A stretch of DNA of 64,000 nt, taken from NCBI RefSeq assembly GCF_014647595.1, contig NZ_BMPM01000001.1, forward strand, positions 620,001 through 684,000. Reading direction: 5' to 3'. The DNA is from Paenarthrobacter histidinolovorans. Its GTDB lineage: Bacteria > Actinomycetota > Actinomycetes > Actinomycetales > Micrococcaceae. The translations under genes were made by a program, and so were the position numbers. This document shows positions 55,252 through 64,000 of this stretch, in pieces (within the stretch, counting starts at the first letter, position 1; each line of letters opens with the position of its first letter). The notes below the pieces were generated by a model, which was not told the DNA's origin, did no database searches, and worked only from the letters and a program-made list of their open reading frames with translations.

Positions 55252-56028
55252 ATGGTCATGTCACGACGATTGCTGTACCGTTCGGGCTTTTGGGAGATCG
55301 CCCGGCCACGTCACCCCCTCACAGCCGCGCACGTTGTGATCAGGTTGTCGGATCCCTCCACCGATTTCGCGCTCCCGTCCGCAACGGACTGGCTCTTTTG
55401 CCACCATCTGGCGCGCACAGCCCTGGCAAAAGTGCTGGGAGTTGAGCATTGCGTCGTCATGTTCGCCCATCAGTGGCATCCGTTGGGGGCCGGGCTGGGA
55501 GAACCGGTGGCTGAATCGTCAACTCCCACGTTCCACCTTTTCGGCCGCTGGGATGGAGAAACCACGACGCCGGGACATCAGCTCTCGCTTCCGGCCCACC
55601 GCCGGGTGGCACTCCCCGAGTCCGAACTGGAGGTCACTGACGAGGCGATCCGTGAGGTGCTTCGCCGCGACCTGCCGGACGCGGTCCTGGCGTTCGCGGA
55701 GGGGCCCGGTGCCGCCGTCGAACCTGTCCTTGACCCCGCACTGCTGGTGCGGACAATCCCGGCGGGTGAGCGCCATACCGTGATGGAGCCTGTGAGAGGC
55801 GTAGCTTCCGTCCGGGACTTCCTGCCTGCCGACCTTCTGGCAATCGCTGCATCCCTGGGCGGGCTGCCGCTGGCCGGTGGCGTCAGCGGATTCAGTTGCC
55901 TGGCAGTGGAGTCGCCGGCACCGGGAAGGCCATTGCGGGTGCATGCGCTCGGCCGTTCGGCCGGAGAGGACGTCAACCCGGTAGTGGAATTATTACGTTC
56001 ACCGGAAGTTAGCCTTGCCTTATTGTGA
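55252..56028 (+). CDS. Hypothetical protein, 258 residues, family not recognised
   Basis: A soluble-looking protein without signal peptide or membrane helix. Notable stretches are WLFCHHLARTALAKVLG, CVVMFAHQWHPLGAGLG and FHLFGRWDG in the N-terminal half, and SPEVSLALL at the end. GGAAGGAG precedes ATG 55252. It ends 30 bases before a Fur-family gene and its stop lies between the arms of an inverted repeat, so it may share a transcript with that gene. I cannot assign a function. Confidence 0.65.
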   Translation: MVMSRRLLYRSGFWEIARPRHPLTAAHVVIRLSDPSTDFALPSATDWLFCHHLARTALAKVLGVEHCVVMFAHQWHPLGAGLGEPVAESSTPTFHLFGRWDGETTTPGHQLSLPAHRRVALPESELEVTDEAIREVLRRDLPDAVLAFAEGPGAAVEPVLDPALLVRTIPAGERHTVMEPVRGVASVRDFLPADLLAIAASLGGLPLAGGVSGFSCLAVESPAPGRPLRVHALGRSAGEDVNPVVELLRSPEVSLALL

Positions 56029-56043
56029 ACTCCTCAAAATAAG
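56019..56043. promoter_or_regulatory. Inverted repeat upstream of the Fur-family gene
   Basis: CTTATT (56019-56024) and AATAAG (56038-56043) flank 13 bases, 15 bases before the regulator start. It is a candidate site for the regulator itself, as PerR/FurA proteins often bind near their own promoters. Confidence 0.4.
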
Positions 56044-56058
56044 TGTTTCAATGAATGC

Positions 56059-56538
56059 ATGACAGATCACACCGCCGAACAGGCAGAATGGGCAGCCGCC
56101 CTGCATGCCCACGGCCGTCGTGTGACCAAACAGCGGTTGGCAGTGCTCGCCGCGGTCCAGCACCATCCGCATTCCCCGGCAGAAGGCATCCTTGCCGCTG
56201 CCCGCCAGGAACTTCCTGAACTGACGGCGCAGTCCGTTTATGTAGTGCTCAGCGATCTCACGGACCTGCAGATGCTGCGCCGGTTTGAACCCCCGCACTC
56301 CCCGGCACTCTATGAAACCCGGGTCGGTGACAACCACCACCACGCTGTCTGCATCAGCTGCGGCAAGGTGGAGGACGTGGACTGCGCAGTGGGACACGCT
56401 CCGTGCCTCACTCCACACTGGGATGAAAATTCCAAGCCGATGACCATCCAGATCGCAGACGTCCTGTACCAGGGCATCTGCCAGGATTGCCAGGCTAAAC
56501 AACAGCTTCCCGTAAATACTTCAGTAACCCAGAAATAG
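56059..56538 (+). CDS. Fur-family transcriptional regulator (FurA/PerR/CatR type)
   Basis: A 159-residue regulator. The winged helix (about residues 10-85) contains [20 protein letters not shown]. The metal-binding part has [19 protein letters not shown] and a second Cys pair, CQDCQ, near the end, together a structural zinc site. It is placed 14 bases before the catalase gene, which points to peroxide-responsive control of catalase as for FurA-katG or CatR-catA; iron sensing is possible too. Confidence 0.9.
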   Translation: MTDHTAEQAEWAAALHAHGRRVTKQRLAVLAAVQHHPHSPAEGILAAARQELPELTAQSVYVVLSDLTDLQMLRRFEPPHSPALYETRVGDNHHHAVCISCGKVEDVDCAVGHAPCLTPHWDENSKPMTIQIADVLYQGICQDCQAKQQLPVNTSVTQK

Positions 56539-56552
56539 GAAAAAGGAGAACA

Positions 56553-58034
56553 ATGACTGCCATTTCAACAACTCAGTCAGGTGCCCCCGTTACGTCCGAC
56601 GCGCACTCGAAGTCCGTCGGCGCTGACGGTGCCATCATCCTCGCCGACCACTACTTGGTGGAAAAGCTCGCCCAGTTCAACCGCGAGCGGGTGCCGGAGC
56701 GCGTAGTTCACGCCAAGGGTGGCGGAGCTTTCGGTACCTTCAAGACCACCTCTGACGTTTCTGCCTACACCAAGGCTGCCTTCCTGCAGCCGGGTGTCGA
56801 GACGGACATGCTGATCCGTTTCTCCTCCGTTGCAGGCGAGAACGGTTCTCCCGACACGTGGCGCGACCCCCGCGGTTTCGCCGTGAAGTTCTACACCTCC
56901 GAGGGCAACTACGACCTCGTGGGCAACAACACCCCCGTCTTCTTCATCCGCGACGGCATCAAATTCCCGGACTTCATCCACTCCCAGAAGCGCCTCCCGG
57001 GTACCCACCTGCGTGACGCCGACATGCAGTGGGACTTCTGGACCCTCTCCCCCGAGTCCGCCCACCAGGTCACCTGGCTCATGGGCGACCGCGGCCTCCC
57101 GGCTTCCTGGCGTGAAATGCAGGGCTACGGCTCGCACACGTACCAGTGGATCAACGCCGCCGGCGAGCGTTTCTGGGTCAAGTACCACTTCAAGTCCAAC
57201 CAGGGCGTCAAGACCATCACGGGCGACCAGGCTGAAGAGCTGGCCGGTTCGGACGCGGACTTCTACATCCGCGACCTCCAGGAGAACATTGCCGATGGCA
57301 ACTTCCCCTCCTGGGAACTGCACGTCCAGGTCATGCCGTACGAGGATGCCAAGACGTACCGTTTCAACCCGTTCGACCTCACCAAGGTGTGGCCGCACTC
57401 CGACTACCCGCTGATCCACGTGGGCACCATGGAGCTGAACAAGAACCCGGAGAACTACTTCGCGCAGATCGAGCAGGCCACTTTCGCGCCGTCGAACTTC
57501 GTTCCGGGTATTGCGGCTTCGCCGGACAAGATGCTGCAGGCCCGCATCTTCTCCTACGCAGACGCACACCGTTACCGCGTGGGCACCAACCACGCGCAGA
57601 TCCCGGTGAACCAGCCGAAGAACCAGGTCAACAACTACAGCCAGGATGGACAGGGACGCTTCCTGTTCAACTCCCCCAGCACCCCGGTGTACGCACCGAA
57701 CTCCGTTGGTGGCCCGGCTGCTGTTGAGCCCGCATCCCCCGCCGGTGGTTGGGAAAACGACGGCGAGCTCACGCTCTCCGCACACACCCTGCACGCTGAG
57801 GATGACGACTTCGGCCAGGCCGGTACCCTGTACCGCGAGGTCTACGATGACGCCGCCAAGGCCCGCCTCCTGGACACCATCACCGGTGCCGTGGGCGGCG
57901 TGAAGAACGCCGACATCAAGGAACGCGCCATCCAGTACTGGACCAACGTTGACGCCGATCTCGGCTCCAAGCTGCGTGCCAACCTGGGCGCTGGCCAGAC
58001 CGAGTCCGACGCCGAAGCAGCCAACAAGCTCTAA
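56553..58034 (+). CDS. katA: Catalase, monofunctional haem type
   Basis: A 493-residue small-subunit clade catalase. The distal His is in [12 protein letters not shown], the Asn in [20 protein letters not shown] [16 protein letters not shown], and the proximal haem Tyr in [14 protein letters not shown]. It decomposes hydrogen peroxide in the cytoplasm. AAAAAGGAG precedes the ATG. A strong terminator follows. Its partner is the upstream Fur-family regulator. Confidence 0.95.
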   Translation: MTAISTTQSGAPVTSDAHSKSVGADGAIILADHYLVEKLAQFNRERVPERVVHAKGGGAFGTFKTTSDVSAYTKAAFLQPGVETDMLIRFSSVAGENGSPDTWRDPRGFAVKFYTSEGNYDLVGNNTPVFFIRDGIKFPDFIHSQKRLPGTHLRDADMQWDFWTLSPESAHQVTWLMGDRGLPASWREMQGYGSHTYQWINAAGERFWVKYHFKSNQGVKTITGDQAEELAGSDADFYIRDLQENIADGNFPSWELHVQVMPYEDAKTYRFNPFDLTKVWPHSDYPLIHVGTMELNKNPENYFAQIEQATFAPSNFVPGIAASPDKMLQARIFSYADAHRYRVGTNHAQIPVNQPKNQVNNYSQDGQGRFLFNSPSTPVYAPNSVGGPAAVEPASPAGGWENDGELTLSAHTLHAEDDDFGQAGTLYREVYDDAAKARLLDTITGAVGGVKNADIKERAIQYWTNVDADLGSKLRANLGAGQTESDAEAANKL

Positions 58035-58059
58035 GCGTCTTTCCTTTCTGCAATTCCGG

Positions 58060-58105
58060 GAACACCCCGCTGCGGTTTTACACCGCAGCGGGGTGTTCTT
58101 TTGTT
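58060..58105 (+). terminator. Rho-independent terminator after catalase
   Basis: A 17-bp perfect stem (GAACACCCCGCTGCGGT 58060-58076, complement 58082-58098) with a 5-base loop is followed by TTTTGTTT, 25 bases after the stop. Confidence 0.93.
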
Positions 58106-58180
58106 TCCACATATCCGTTGTTTCCACATAGGACAGTCCTCCTATGGCTGTGCCCTCGCTCCGGTCCATAGGATCCCTGT

Positions 58181-58816
58181 ATGGACACATTCAAAGGCAT
58201 TCATGCGGCCGCGTTCCGCTTTTACGAGGATCTTGAAGAGAACAACAACCGCGAGTGGTGGCTGGAACATAAGGCAACGTACGACGCCGAGGTCAGGGAG
58301 CCGCTGACGGCTCTCCTCGCGGAGCTGGAGCCCCGGTTTGGGCCCGCCAAGATCTTTCGCCCCAACCGGGACATCCGGTTCTCCCAGGACAAGTCACCCT
58401 ACAAAACAGCACAGGGTGCCTTCGCGGCCAGCCAGGAGGGCGTTGGCTACTATGTGCAGATCAGTGCCGACGGTCTCTTGATTGGTGGAGGCTACCACTC
58501 CCATACGCCGGCTCAGCTGGCACGCTACCGGGCAGCAGTCGACGCGCCGGACAGTGGCCTGGCACTGCAAAAGATCGTTGATGCTGTGGCTGACGCCGGC
58601 TTCGCGGTTGAAGGGGAGAAACTCAAGACCGTTCCCCGCGGTTTCGACAAAGATCATCCAAGGGCTGAGCTGCTCAAACACAAGTCCCTGTCGGCCGGCG
58701 TGGAGGTCGGACAGCCGTCATGGTTGTCCACCGTAGCGGCCAAGGATGAAATCGCCTCGCGGTGGGAGACGCTGAGGCCCCTGGTGGAGTGGGTCAGTGA
58801 GCACGCGGCGCCCTAA
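58181..58816 (+). CDS. DUF2461 family protein
   Basis: A 211-residue protein of the TIGR02453/DUF2461 group: FRFYEDLEENNNREWWLEHK, PNRDIRFSQDKSPYKTAQGA and GGGYHSHTPAQLARYRAAVD are characteristic. The function of the family is unknown. TAGGAT lies 6 bases before the ATG (leaderless). Imperfect 16-base tandem repeats start 4 bases after its stop. Confidence 0.88.
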   Translation: MDTFKGIHAAAFRFYEDLEENNNREWWLEHKATYDAEVREPLTALLAELEPRFGPAKIFRPNRDIRFSQDKSPYKTAQGAFAASQEGVGYYVQISADGLLIGGGYHSHTPAQLARYRAAVDAPDSGLALQKIVDAVADAGFAVEGEKLKTVPRGFDKDHPRAELLKHKSLSAGVEVGQPSWLSTVAAKDEIASRWETLRPLVEWVSEHAAP

Positions 58817-58819
58817 GGG

Positions 58820-58867
58820 GTGGCCGTCAGGACTCGTGACCGTCAGGACTGGTGCCTGTGAGGACGG
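58820..58867. repeat. Imperfect 16-base tandem repeat (about three copies)
   Basis: GTGGCCGTCAGGACTC is followed by GTGACCGTCAGGACTG and a diverged third unit GTGCCTGTGAGGACGG, right after the DUF2461 stop. Confidence 0.7.
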
Positions 58868-58894
58868 CCGGTGAAAGGAAACACTCCCGGACGC

Positions 58895-58933
58895 GGAGAA
58901 CGCCCGGAAACCAACGGTTCCCGGGCGTTCTCC
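58895..58933. terminator. Hairpin between DUF2461 and amino acid permease genes
   Basis: GGAGAACGCCCGG pairs with CCGGGCGTTCTCC, extended by AACC/GGTT across one mismatch. It lies between convergent genes and ends in TCCTTG, so it may stop transcription from both sides. Confidence 0.65.
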
Positions 58934-58990
58934 TTGAGGTAAAACCTCGAGGTAAAACAGGCAGCTGTCTGACAAGCAGCAGCGATGGAT

Positions 58991-60547
58991 TCAGACCTTG
59001 GTGAAGCTGTCTTCGTCCTCGTCGCCCTCGGTCTGACGGTCGCCCTTGGCGTCGTTGACGGCGGCCTTGGCGGATGCGAACTTCTCGTTGAGCCGCGAGT
59101 GCCGCTGGCCGTAGGAGAAGTAAATCACCATGCCGATTACCAGCCAGATCGCAAAGAAGATCCAGGTTTCCACCGCCAGGTTGGTCATCAGGTAGAGGCA
59201 GAGAACTGCAGAGACCCATGGAACAACCTTGCCGAACGGAACGCGGAAGGCAGGCTTGAGGTCGGGGCGCTTCTTGCGGAGCACCAGGATGCCCAGGCTG
59301 ACCATCACGAACGCCGAGAGCGTTCCGATGTTGATCATTTCCTCCAGCAGGTCCACCTTCGTCACGCCGGCAACGATCGCCACGGCAGCACCGCAGATGA
59401 TCTGCAATCGAGCAGGGGTGGAACGCTTCTCGCTGGTCTTGGAAAGCGAGCGGGGCAGCAGCCCGTCGCGGCTCATGGCCAGGACAACACGGGACAGGCC
59501 CATGAGCAGCACCATGATGACAGTAGTGAGGCCCACCAAGGAGCCGAAGGCGATGACCTTGGCTGCGTCTGTGTTGCCCACGGCTTCGAATGCTGTAGTC
59601 AGCGTGGGGTTTTTGACCTCGGCCAACTGAGTGTACGAGACCATTCCGGTGAGTGCCAGGGAGACCAGGATGTAGAGCAAAGTCACCAGCGCCAGGCCGC
59701 CGAAGATGCCCCGCGGGAGGGTCTTCTGCGGGTTCTTGACCTCTTCTGCCGAGGTTGCCACTACGTCAAAGCCGATAAAAGCGAAGAAGACCAAAGCAGC
59801 GCCGGCGAAGATACCCAGCGTCCCGTACTGGGCCGGAGCTGCGCCGGTGAGGAAGCCGAAGAAGGACTGCTTCATGACGTCCGCTGCTCCCGTACCGGCC
59901 GTCGGCTCGGAAGCGGGAACGAACGGGGTGTAGTTGGAGAACTTCACGTAGCTGAAACCCACCACGATCACGAACAGCACAACAGCGATCTTGATCAACG
60001 TAAAGACGTTGCCAACGCGTGCGGACAACTTTGTCCCCAGCACCAGCAATACGGTGAAGATCGCAACAATGAGGAAGGCGCCCCAGTAGAGGTCAATTCC
60101 GCCTACGGGGATGGACGGCGGAACGTCCAGGCCCATCAGGCCAAACACCGTGCTGAGGTAGATGCCCCAGTACTTGGCGATCACGGCCGCTGCCGTGAAA
60201 AGTTCAAGGATGAGGTTCCAGCCAATGATCCACGCGAGGACCTCACCCATGGTGGCGTAGGTGAACACATAGGCGGAGCCGGCCACGGGAATGGCGGTGG
60301 CGAATTCGGCGTAGCACATGATGGCCAGCGCGCAGGTAACAGCAGCGATGGCAAAGGAAATGGTGACGGCGGGGCCGGCAAAGTTGGCGGCAGCCTTGGC
60401 GCCCACCGAGAAGATCCCGGCGCCGACAGCGACGGCGACGCCCATGATCATGAGATCCCAGATGCTCAGGCTGCGTTTGAGCTTGCGACCTGGCTCGTCG
60501 GAATCGGCGATCGACTGTTCAATCGACTTGGTCCTGAAAATGTTCAT
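58991..60547 (-). CDS. APC family cationic amino acid permease
   Basis: A 518-residue transporter with about 12 to 14 membrane segments. The N-terminal TKSIEQSIADSDEPGRKLKR and SIWDLMIMGVAVAVGAGIFS are typical of CAT-type arginine/lysine or broad amino acid carriers. The C-terminal tail is acidic (EGDEDEDSFTKV). Substrate is not fixed by sequence. It stands alone on the minus strand. Confidence 0.9.
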   Translation of the reverse strand: MNIFRTKSIEQSIADSDEPGRKLKRSLSIWDLMIMGVAVAVGAGIFSVGAKAAANFAGPAVTISFAIAAVTCALAIMCYAEFATAIPVAGSAYVFTYATMGEVLAWIIGWNLILELFTAAAVIAKYWGIYLSTVFGLMGLDVPPSIPVGGIDLYWGAFLIVAIFTVLLVLGTKLSARVGNVFTLIKIAVVLFVIVVGFSYVKFSNYTPFVPASEPTAGTGAADVMKQSFFGFLTGAAPAQYGTLGIFAGAALVFFAFIGFDVVATSAEEVKNPQKTLPRGIFGGLALVTLLYILVSLALTGMVSYTQLAEVKNPTLTTAFEAVGNTDAAKVIAFGSLVGLTTVIMVLLMGLSRVVLAMSRDGLLPRSLSKTSEKRSTPARLQIICGAAVAIVAGVTKVDLLEEMINIGTLSAFVMVSLGILVLRKKRPDLKPAFRVPFGKVVPWVSAVLCLYLMTNLAVETWIFFAIWLVIGMVIYFSYGQRHSRLNEKFASAKAAVNDAKGDRQTEGDEDEDSFTKV

Positions 60548-60665
60548 AAAAATGCCACATTCTGGAGGGGGGTGGTATAGGACTCATCAAGAATAGTGTC
60601 CGGCCATTGGACGGCCATATTTATCCCAAATAGTGAGACGCCCCCGGAATGCCAGTGACAGGTGT

Positions 60666-60706
60666 GGCTGGTGTGATGAAAGCACGTAGTCCCCATCACA
60701 CCAGCC
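60666..60706 (-). terminator. Hairpin after the DUF779 gene
   Basis: A 13-bp perfect stem, GGCTGGTGTGATG (60666-60678) with CATCACACCAGCC (60694-60706), lies 8 bases past the DUF779 stop on the minus strand. No T tract follows. Confidence 0.6.
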
Positions 60707-60713
60707 GTGCGCC

Positions 60714-61142
60714 CTAAAAGGCCGGCACGTCCCAGTCCATAAGCGTTGAACGGATCAGGAATCGTTTCCCTTCGGGAGACTCAACCGAGAACCCACTGCC
60801 CCTGCCCGGGACCACATCCACAGTGAGGTGGGTGTGCGACCAGTAGTTGAACTGTTCCTTGGACATCCAAAACTCCAAGGGCTTGGTTTCCCCGCCATTC
60901 CCAAGGTCAAAACGACCAAGAAGAACGTCGGAGTCACCTGTCAGGAACTCCCCCGCCGGGTAGCACATGGGTGACGAACCGTCGCAGCAGCCGCCTGATT
61001 GGTGGAACATCAGGGGTCCGTGCTGCTCCCATAGTTTCAGGAGCAGTTCCACGGATGCTCCTGTGAGCGCCACCCGGGAGAAGTCCTCCCCGGGCAGCGT
61101 CACGGAAGCTTTCAGGATGTCCTGGGACATGTTGTGGTTCAT
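60714..61142 (-). CDS. DUF779 family protein linked to aldehyde/alcohol dehydrogenases
   Basis: A 142-residue protein with the Cys-rich segment FHQSGGCCDGSSPMCYP, which could bind metal, and LGRFDLGNGGETKPLEFWMS. DUF779 genes occur regularly beside aldehyde dehydrogenases, and here the ATG overlaps the alcohol dehydrogenase TGA (61142-61144). A role in assembling or aiding that enzyme pair is inferred; biochemical function is unknown. Confidence 0.87.
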   Translation of the reverse strand: MNHNMSQDILKASVTLPGEDFSRVALTGASVELLLKLWEQHGPLMFHQSGGCCDGSSPMCYPAGEFLTGDSDVLLGRFDLGNGGETKPLEFWMSKEQFNYWSHTHLTVDVVPGRGSGFSVESPEGKRFLIRSTLMDWDVPAF

Positions 61143-62161
61143 CAGAACTTCAGAACCACTCGGCCGTCGATCTTGGCGTGCTTCATCTCGTCAAAGACCG
61201 CGTTGACTTCTGACAACTCGCGGGTGGAGACCGTCGGCTTGATCTTTCCCTGGGCGTAAAACTCCAATGCTTCTTCCAGGTCCTGACGGGTACCCACGAT
61301 CGAACCACGGACCGTGAGGCCTTTGAGGACGATCTCGAAGATCGGTGCCGGGAAGTCGCCCGGGGGTAACCCGTTGAAAACGATCGTGCCACCGCGCCGG
61401 GCCATGCCGATGGCCTGACCGAACGCCGAGGGGTGCACAGCCGTGACCAGTACCCCGTGGCAGCCACCGGTTTCCCGCTGGATCACCTCGGCGGGATCCT
61501 CATGCAGCGCGTTGACGGTTAGCTCGGCACCGTGTTCCCTGGCCAGTGCCAACTTGTCATCGGCGATATCCACTGCTGCCACACGCAGGCCCATCGCCAC
61601 CGCGTATTGCACCGCGATATGCCCCAGGCCTCCGATACCCGAGATGGTGACCCACTGCCCGGGCCGGGCCTCGGTCATCTTCAGCCCCTTGTAAACCGTG
61701 ACTCCGGCGCAGAGCACCGGCGCAACTTCCACCGGATCCGAGCCTGCCGGGATGCGGGCAGCGAAGCGTGTGTCCACCAGCATGTACTCGCCGAACGAAC
61801 CATCCACACTGTAGCCACCGTTCTGTTGTGACTCGCACAGGGTTTCCCACCCAGTCCGGCAGTACTGGCAGTCTCCGCAGGCAGACCACAGCCAGGCATT
61901 TCCTACCAAGTCGCCGACAGCAACGTCGGTAACCCCCTCGCCCAGGGCCACCACTTCACCCACTCCCTCATGCCCGGGAATGAACGGCGGTGTCGGCTTG
62001 ACCGGCCAGTCGCCTTCGGCGGCGTGCAGATCGGTATGACAAACCCCGGAAGTGATGAGGCGGACCAGCGCCTGGCCGGGACCCGGCGTCGGGCGTTCGA
62101 CCTCCATGACCTTCAGGTCGGTTCCGAATTCAGTAACTACTGCTGCTTGCATGGTGGACAT
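61142..62161 (-). CDS. adhP: Zinc-dependent alcohol dehydrogenase, AdhP type
   Basis: A 339-residue medium-chain dehydrogenase. The catalytic zinc ligands are Cys in SGVCHTDLHAAEGDW, His-Glu in PGHEGVGEV and the later Cys in the same domain; the structural zinc site is CGDCQYCRTGWETLC. NAD binding is by GIGGLGHIAVQ. It oxidises primary alcohols such as ethanol to aldehydes. AAAGGAG precedes the ATG. The next gene upstream is the aldehyde dehydrogenase. Confidence 0.94.
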   Translation of the reverse strand: MSTMQAAVVTEFGTDLKVMEVERPTPGPGQALVRLITSGVCHTDLHAAEGDWPVKPTPPFIPGHEGVGEVVALGEGVTDVAVGDLVGNAWLWSACGDCQYCRTGWETLCESQQNGGYSVDGSFGEYMLVDTRFAARIPAGSDPVEVAPVLCAGVTVYKGLKMTEARPGQWVTISGIGGLGHIAVQYAVAMGLRVAAVDIADDKLALAREHGAELTVNALHEDPAEVIQRETGGCHGVLVTAVHPSAFGQAIGMARRGGTIVFNGLPPGDFPAPIFEIVLKGLTVRGSIVGTRQDLEEALEFYAQGKIKPTVSTRELSEVNAVFDEMKHAKIDGRVVLKF

Positions 62162-62195
62162 TGACGATCTCCTTTGATCGATGAACAGGACGGGT

Positions 62196-63719
62196 TTAGA
62201 AGAAGCCGAGCTTGTTCTCGTTGTAGCTGACCAGGAGGTTCTTGGTCTGCTGGTAGTGGTCCAGCATCATGGCGTGGTTTTCACGGCCAATACCTGAGGA
62301 CTTGTAGCCACCGAAGGCGGCACCTGCCGGGTAGGCGTGGTAATTGTTGACCCACACGCGGCCGGCCTGGATTTCCCGGCCTGCGCGGTAGGCGACATTT
62401 CCGTTGCGTGACCAGACGCCGGCACCGAGCCCGTAGAGGGTGTCGTTGGCGATTCCAATGGCGTCGTTGTAGTCACTGAACTTGGTAACGGACACCACCG
62501 GGCCGAAGATCTCCTCCTGGAAGATCCGCATCCGGTTGTGGCCTTCGAAGATGGTGGGCTGCACGTAGTAACCGCCGGCCAGATCTCCGGACAGCTCGGC
62601 CCTGGCCCCACCTGTGAGGATCTTGGCACCCTCCTGCTTTCCGATGTCGATGTAGGACAGGATCTTCTCCAGCTGGTCGTTGGAGGCCTGCGCGCCGATC
62701 TGGGTCTCGGTGTCCAGCGGGTTGCCCTGGATGATTTTGTTGGTTCGGGCCACGACGTCGGTCATGAAGGAGTCGTAGATACCTTCCTGGACCAGAGCAC
62801 GGGACGGGCAGGTGCAAACTTCGCCCTGGTTGAAGGCAAAGAGCGTGAACCCTTCCTGGGCCTTGTCGTAGAAGGCGTCGTTTTGTGCGGCGACGTCGTC
62901 GAAGAAGATGTTGGGGCTCTTGCCACCAAGTTCCAGAGTGACGGGAATGAGGTTGTTGGAGGCGTACTGGCTGATCAACCGGCCTGTGGTGGTCTCACCC
63001 GTGAAGGCAATCTTGCGGATGCGGGGGCTGGACGCCAGCGGCTTTCCGGCCTCGACACCGAAGCCGTTGACCACATTCACCACACCGGCCGGAAGGAGGT
63101 CACCGATGAGTTCCATGAGGACCAGAATGGAGGTGGGCGTCTGCTCGGCGGGCTTGAGGACGACCGCGTTGCCGGCGGCGAGCGCCGGGGCGAGCTTCCA
63201 CACGGCCATGAGGATGGGGAAGTTCCACGGGATGATCTGGCCAACGACGCCCAACGGTTCCTTGAAGTGGTACGCCGTGGTGTCCTCATCCAGCTGGGAG
63301 AGGTGGCCTTCCTGGGCACGCACTGCCGAGGCGAAGTAGCGGAAGTGGTCGGCGGCCAGCGGGATATCGGCGTTGAGGGTCTCGCGGACGGGCTTGCCGT
63401 TGTCCCAGGTCTCTGCAACGGCCAGGAGTTCGACGTTCTCATCGATGCGGTCGGCGATCTTGTTCAGAATCGCAGCGCGTTCGGTCGCGGAGGTTTTCCC
63501 CCAGGACGGGGCGACCTTGTGCGCGGCGTCCAGGGCAAGTTCGATGTCCTCGGCGGTACCACGGGCCACTTCACAAAAAGCCTTGCCCGTCACCGGTGTG
63601 ATGTTTTCAAAGTAGGCACCCTTGACCGGGGCAACCCACTCGCCGCCGATCCAGTTTTCGTAGCGGTCCTTGAAAGTAACCTTCGAACCCTCGGCACCCG
63701 GCTGTGCATAAACGGTCAT
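62196..63719 (-). CDS. NAD-dependent aldehyde dehydrogenase
   Basis: A 507-residue enzyme of the ExaC/AldA acetaldehyde dehydrogenase group. The general-base Glu is in [11 protein letters not shown] and the catalytic Cys in [14 protein letters not shown], with NAD contacts in [19 protein letters not shown]. It converts the aldehyde made by the downstream alcohol dehydrogenase to the acid. AAAGGAG precedes the ATG. An inverted repeat at 63783-63803 lies upstream. Confidence 0.94.
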   Translation of the reverse strand: MTVYAQPGAEGSKVTFKDRYENWIGGEWVAPVKGAYFENITPVTGKAFCEVARGTAEDIELALDAAHKVAPSWGKTSATERAAILNKIADRIDENVELLAVAETWDNGKPVRETLNADIPLAADHFRYFASAVRAQEGHLSQLDEDTTAYHFKEPLGVVGQIIPWNFPILMAVWKLAPALAAGNAVVLKPAEQTPTSILVLMELIGDLLPAGVVNVVNGFGVEAGKPLASSPRIRKIAFTGETTTGRLISQYASNNLIPVTLELGGKSPNIFFDDVAAQNDAFYDKAQEGFTLFAFNQGEVCTCPSRALVQEGIYDSFMTDVVARTNKIIQGNPLDTETQIGAQASNDQLEKILSYIDIGKQEGAKILTGGARAELSGDLAGGYYVQPTIFEGHNRMRIFQEEIFGPVVSVTKFSDYNDAIGIANDTLYGLGAGVWSRNGNVAYRAGREIQAGRVWVNNYHAYPAGAAFGGYKSSGIGRENHAMMLDHYQQTKNLLVSYNENKLGFF

Positions 63720-63782
63720 TGCTAGCTCCTTTGCTGCGAATCACGGTGGCTGTCGCCATTGATTCGAGCCTAGGAGCGGGGA

Positions 63783-63803
63783 GGTTGCAGCTACGTTGCA
63801 ACC
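63783..63803. promoter_or_regulatory. Inverted repeat upstream of the aldehyde dehydrogenase gene
   Basis: GGTTGCA (63783-63789) and TGCAACC (63797-63803) are exact complements separated by 7 bases, 64 bases before the start codon. It is a candidate operator or activator site for alcohol-inducible expression. Confidence 0.45.
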
Positions 63804-63815
63804 ATGTGATTCAAC

Positions 63816-64000
63816 TCACGCAGTGAGCTCGTCGTCGATCCGTTCAAGATCAGCCACGACGGCGGCCCGCTTGGGTGAGCGCGGCGGCAGCAGCTTCAAC
63901 ACGGCAAGGCGGAGGTCGACGTCGTACTTCGCCTCGGGCAGCTCCGCGTACTTGAGGAGGGATTCGACGCTGCCATCAGTGAGCAGCGCCTCGCGCAGCA
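63816..64000 (-). CDS. C-terminal fragment of an unrecognised protein (5' end outside window)
   Basis: Sixty codons end in LPPRSPKRAAVVADLERI and a TGA at 63816. The fragment is helical and charged, with LREALLTDGSVESLLKYAEL at its start. Nothing in it identifies a family. It lies upstream of the aldehyde dehydrogenase gene on the same strand. Confidence 0.55.
   Translation of the reverse strand, partial: LREALLTDGSVESLLKYAELPEAKYDVDLRLAVLKLLPPRSPKRAAVVADLERIDDELTA

Noticed and set aside
56577..58190. 537-codon minus-strand frame
   Set aside because: Fully antisense to the catalase gene, with no recognisable protein features.
58820..58867. CRISPR-like array
   Set aside because: Units are adjacent without spacers and only about three copies exist; no cas genes are present in the window.
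58985..60580. 531-codon plus-strand frame
   Set aside because: Antisense to the amino acid permease; low-complexity, strongly hydrophilic composition and no ribosome site.

Overview
The window is high-GC, densely packed actinobacterial chromosome. Gene content (EfeUOB with a Dyp peroxidase, KdpDE, GT87 glycosyltransferases, many GTG starts, frequent leaderless starts with a TANNNT box 6-8 bases before the start codon) fits Micrococcaceae, most likely Arthrobacter/Paenarthrobacter; this is a judgement from gene types, not a database match. I see no prophage, CRISPR array, rRNA or classical insertion sequence. Three tRNA genes are present: Met(CAT), Thr(GGT) and Tyr(GTA).

Layout. 1-5371: alpha-glucoside-type uptake and hydrolysis locus (ABC transporter genes, a GH13 glycosidase cut by the window edge, a divergent ROK repressor) with repeated CTAAATTTAG-type operator words. 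5368-12000: CPA1 cation/proton antiporter, NAD(P)-binding protein, two tRNAs each with its own terminator, LysM protein, large DEAD-box RNA helicase with a long leader, MOSC protein. 12001-14189: KdpE/KdpD-like two-component pair without kdpFABC. 14342-17811: YgiB-like, YgiC-like ATP-grasp and APC permease triad. 17830-20513: GT87 enzyme and acyl-CoA dehydrogenase. 20571-27616: TetR regulator divergent from an ABC transporter plus GH2 beta-galactosidase operon with a perfect operator palindrome. 27625-33369: tandem hairpins, HxlR-MFS pair, secreted phospholipase C, second GT87 enzyme. 33371-36412: MetB/CBS sulfur amino acid genes and a VOC protein. 36568-40320: AlkA-type glycosylase, a DUF559/AbiEi-like gene enclosed by near-identical 69-bp inverted hairpins, acyl-CoA synthetase. 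40404-46897: ABM protein, thioredoxin, TetR plus ABC exporter operon, thioesterase, potassium channel, tRNA-Tyr, YajQ. 47103-50594: EfeUOB iron uptake behind an iron-box-like palindrome. 50699-52506: frameshifted pseudogene, then an ECF sigma factor coupled to an unusual membrane partner. 52935-64000: HtpX protease, MFS exporter, Fur-family regulator plus catalase, DUF2461 protein, amino acid permease, and an aldehyde dehydrogenase, alcohol dehydrogenase, DUF779 cluster.

Functional themes: two carbohydrate-scavenging operons with their own repressors; oxidative stress and iron handling (EfeUOB, Fur/catalase, thioredoxin); envelope glycosyltransferases; alcohol oxidation.

The most unusual structure is the 1.1-kb cassette at about 37536-38647: one Vsr-like endonuclease-fold gene bounded by 69-base inverted copies of a hairpin that differ at a single base. 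Several other long, perfect but unrelated palindromes (20518-20583, 27625-27770, 40711-40758) also sit against stop codons, suggesting a broader REP-like or terminator population.
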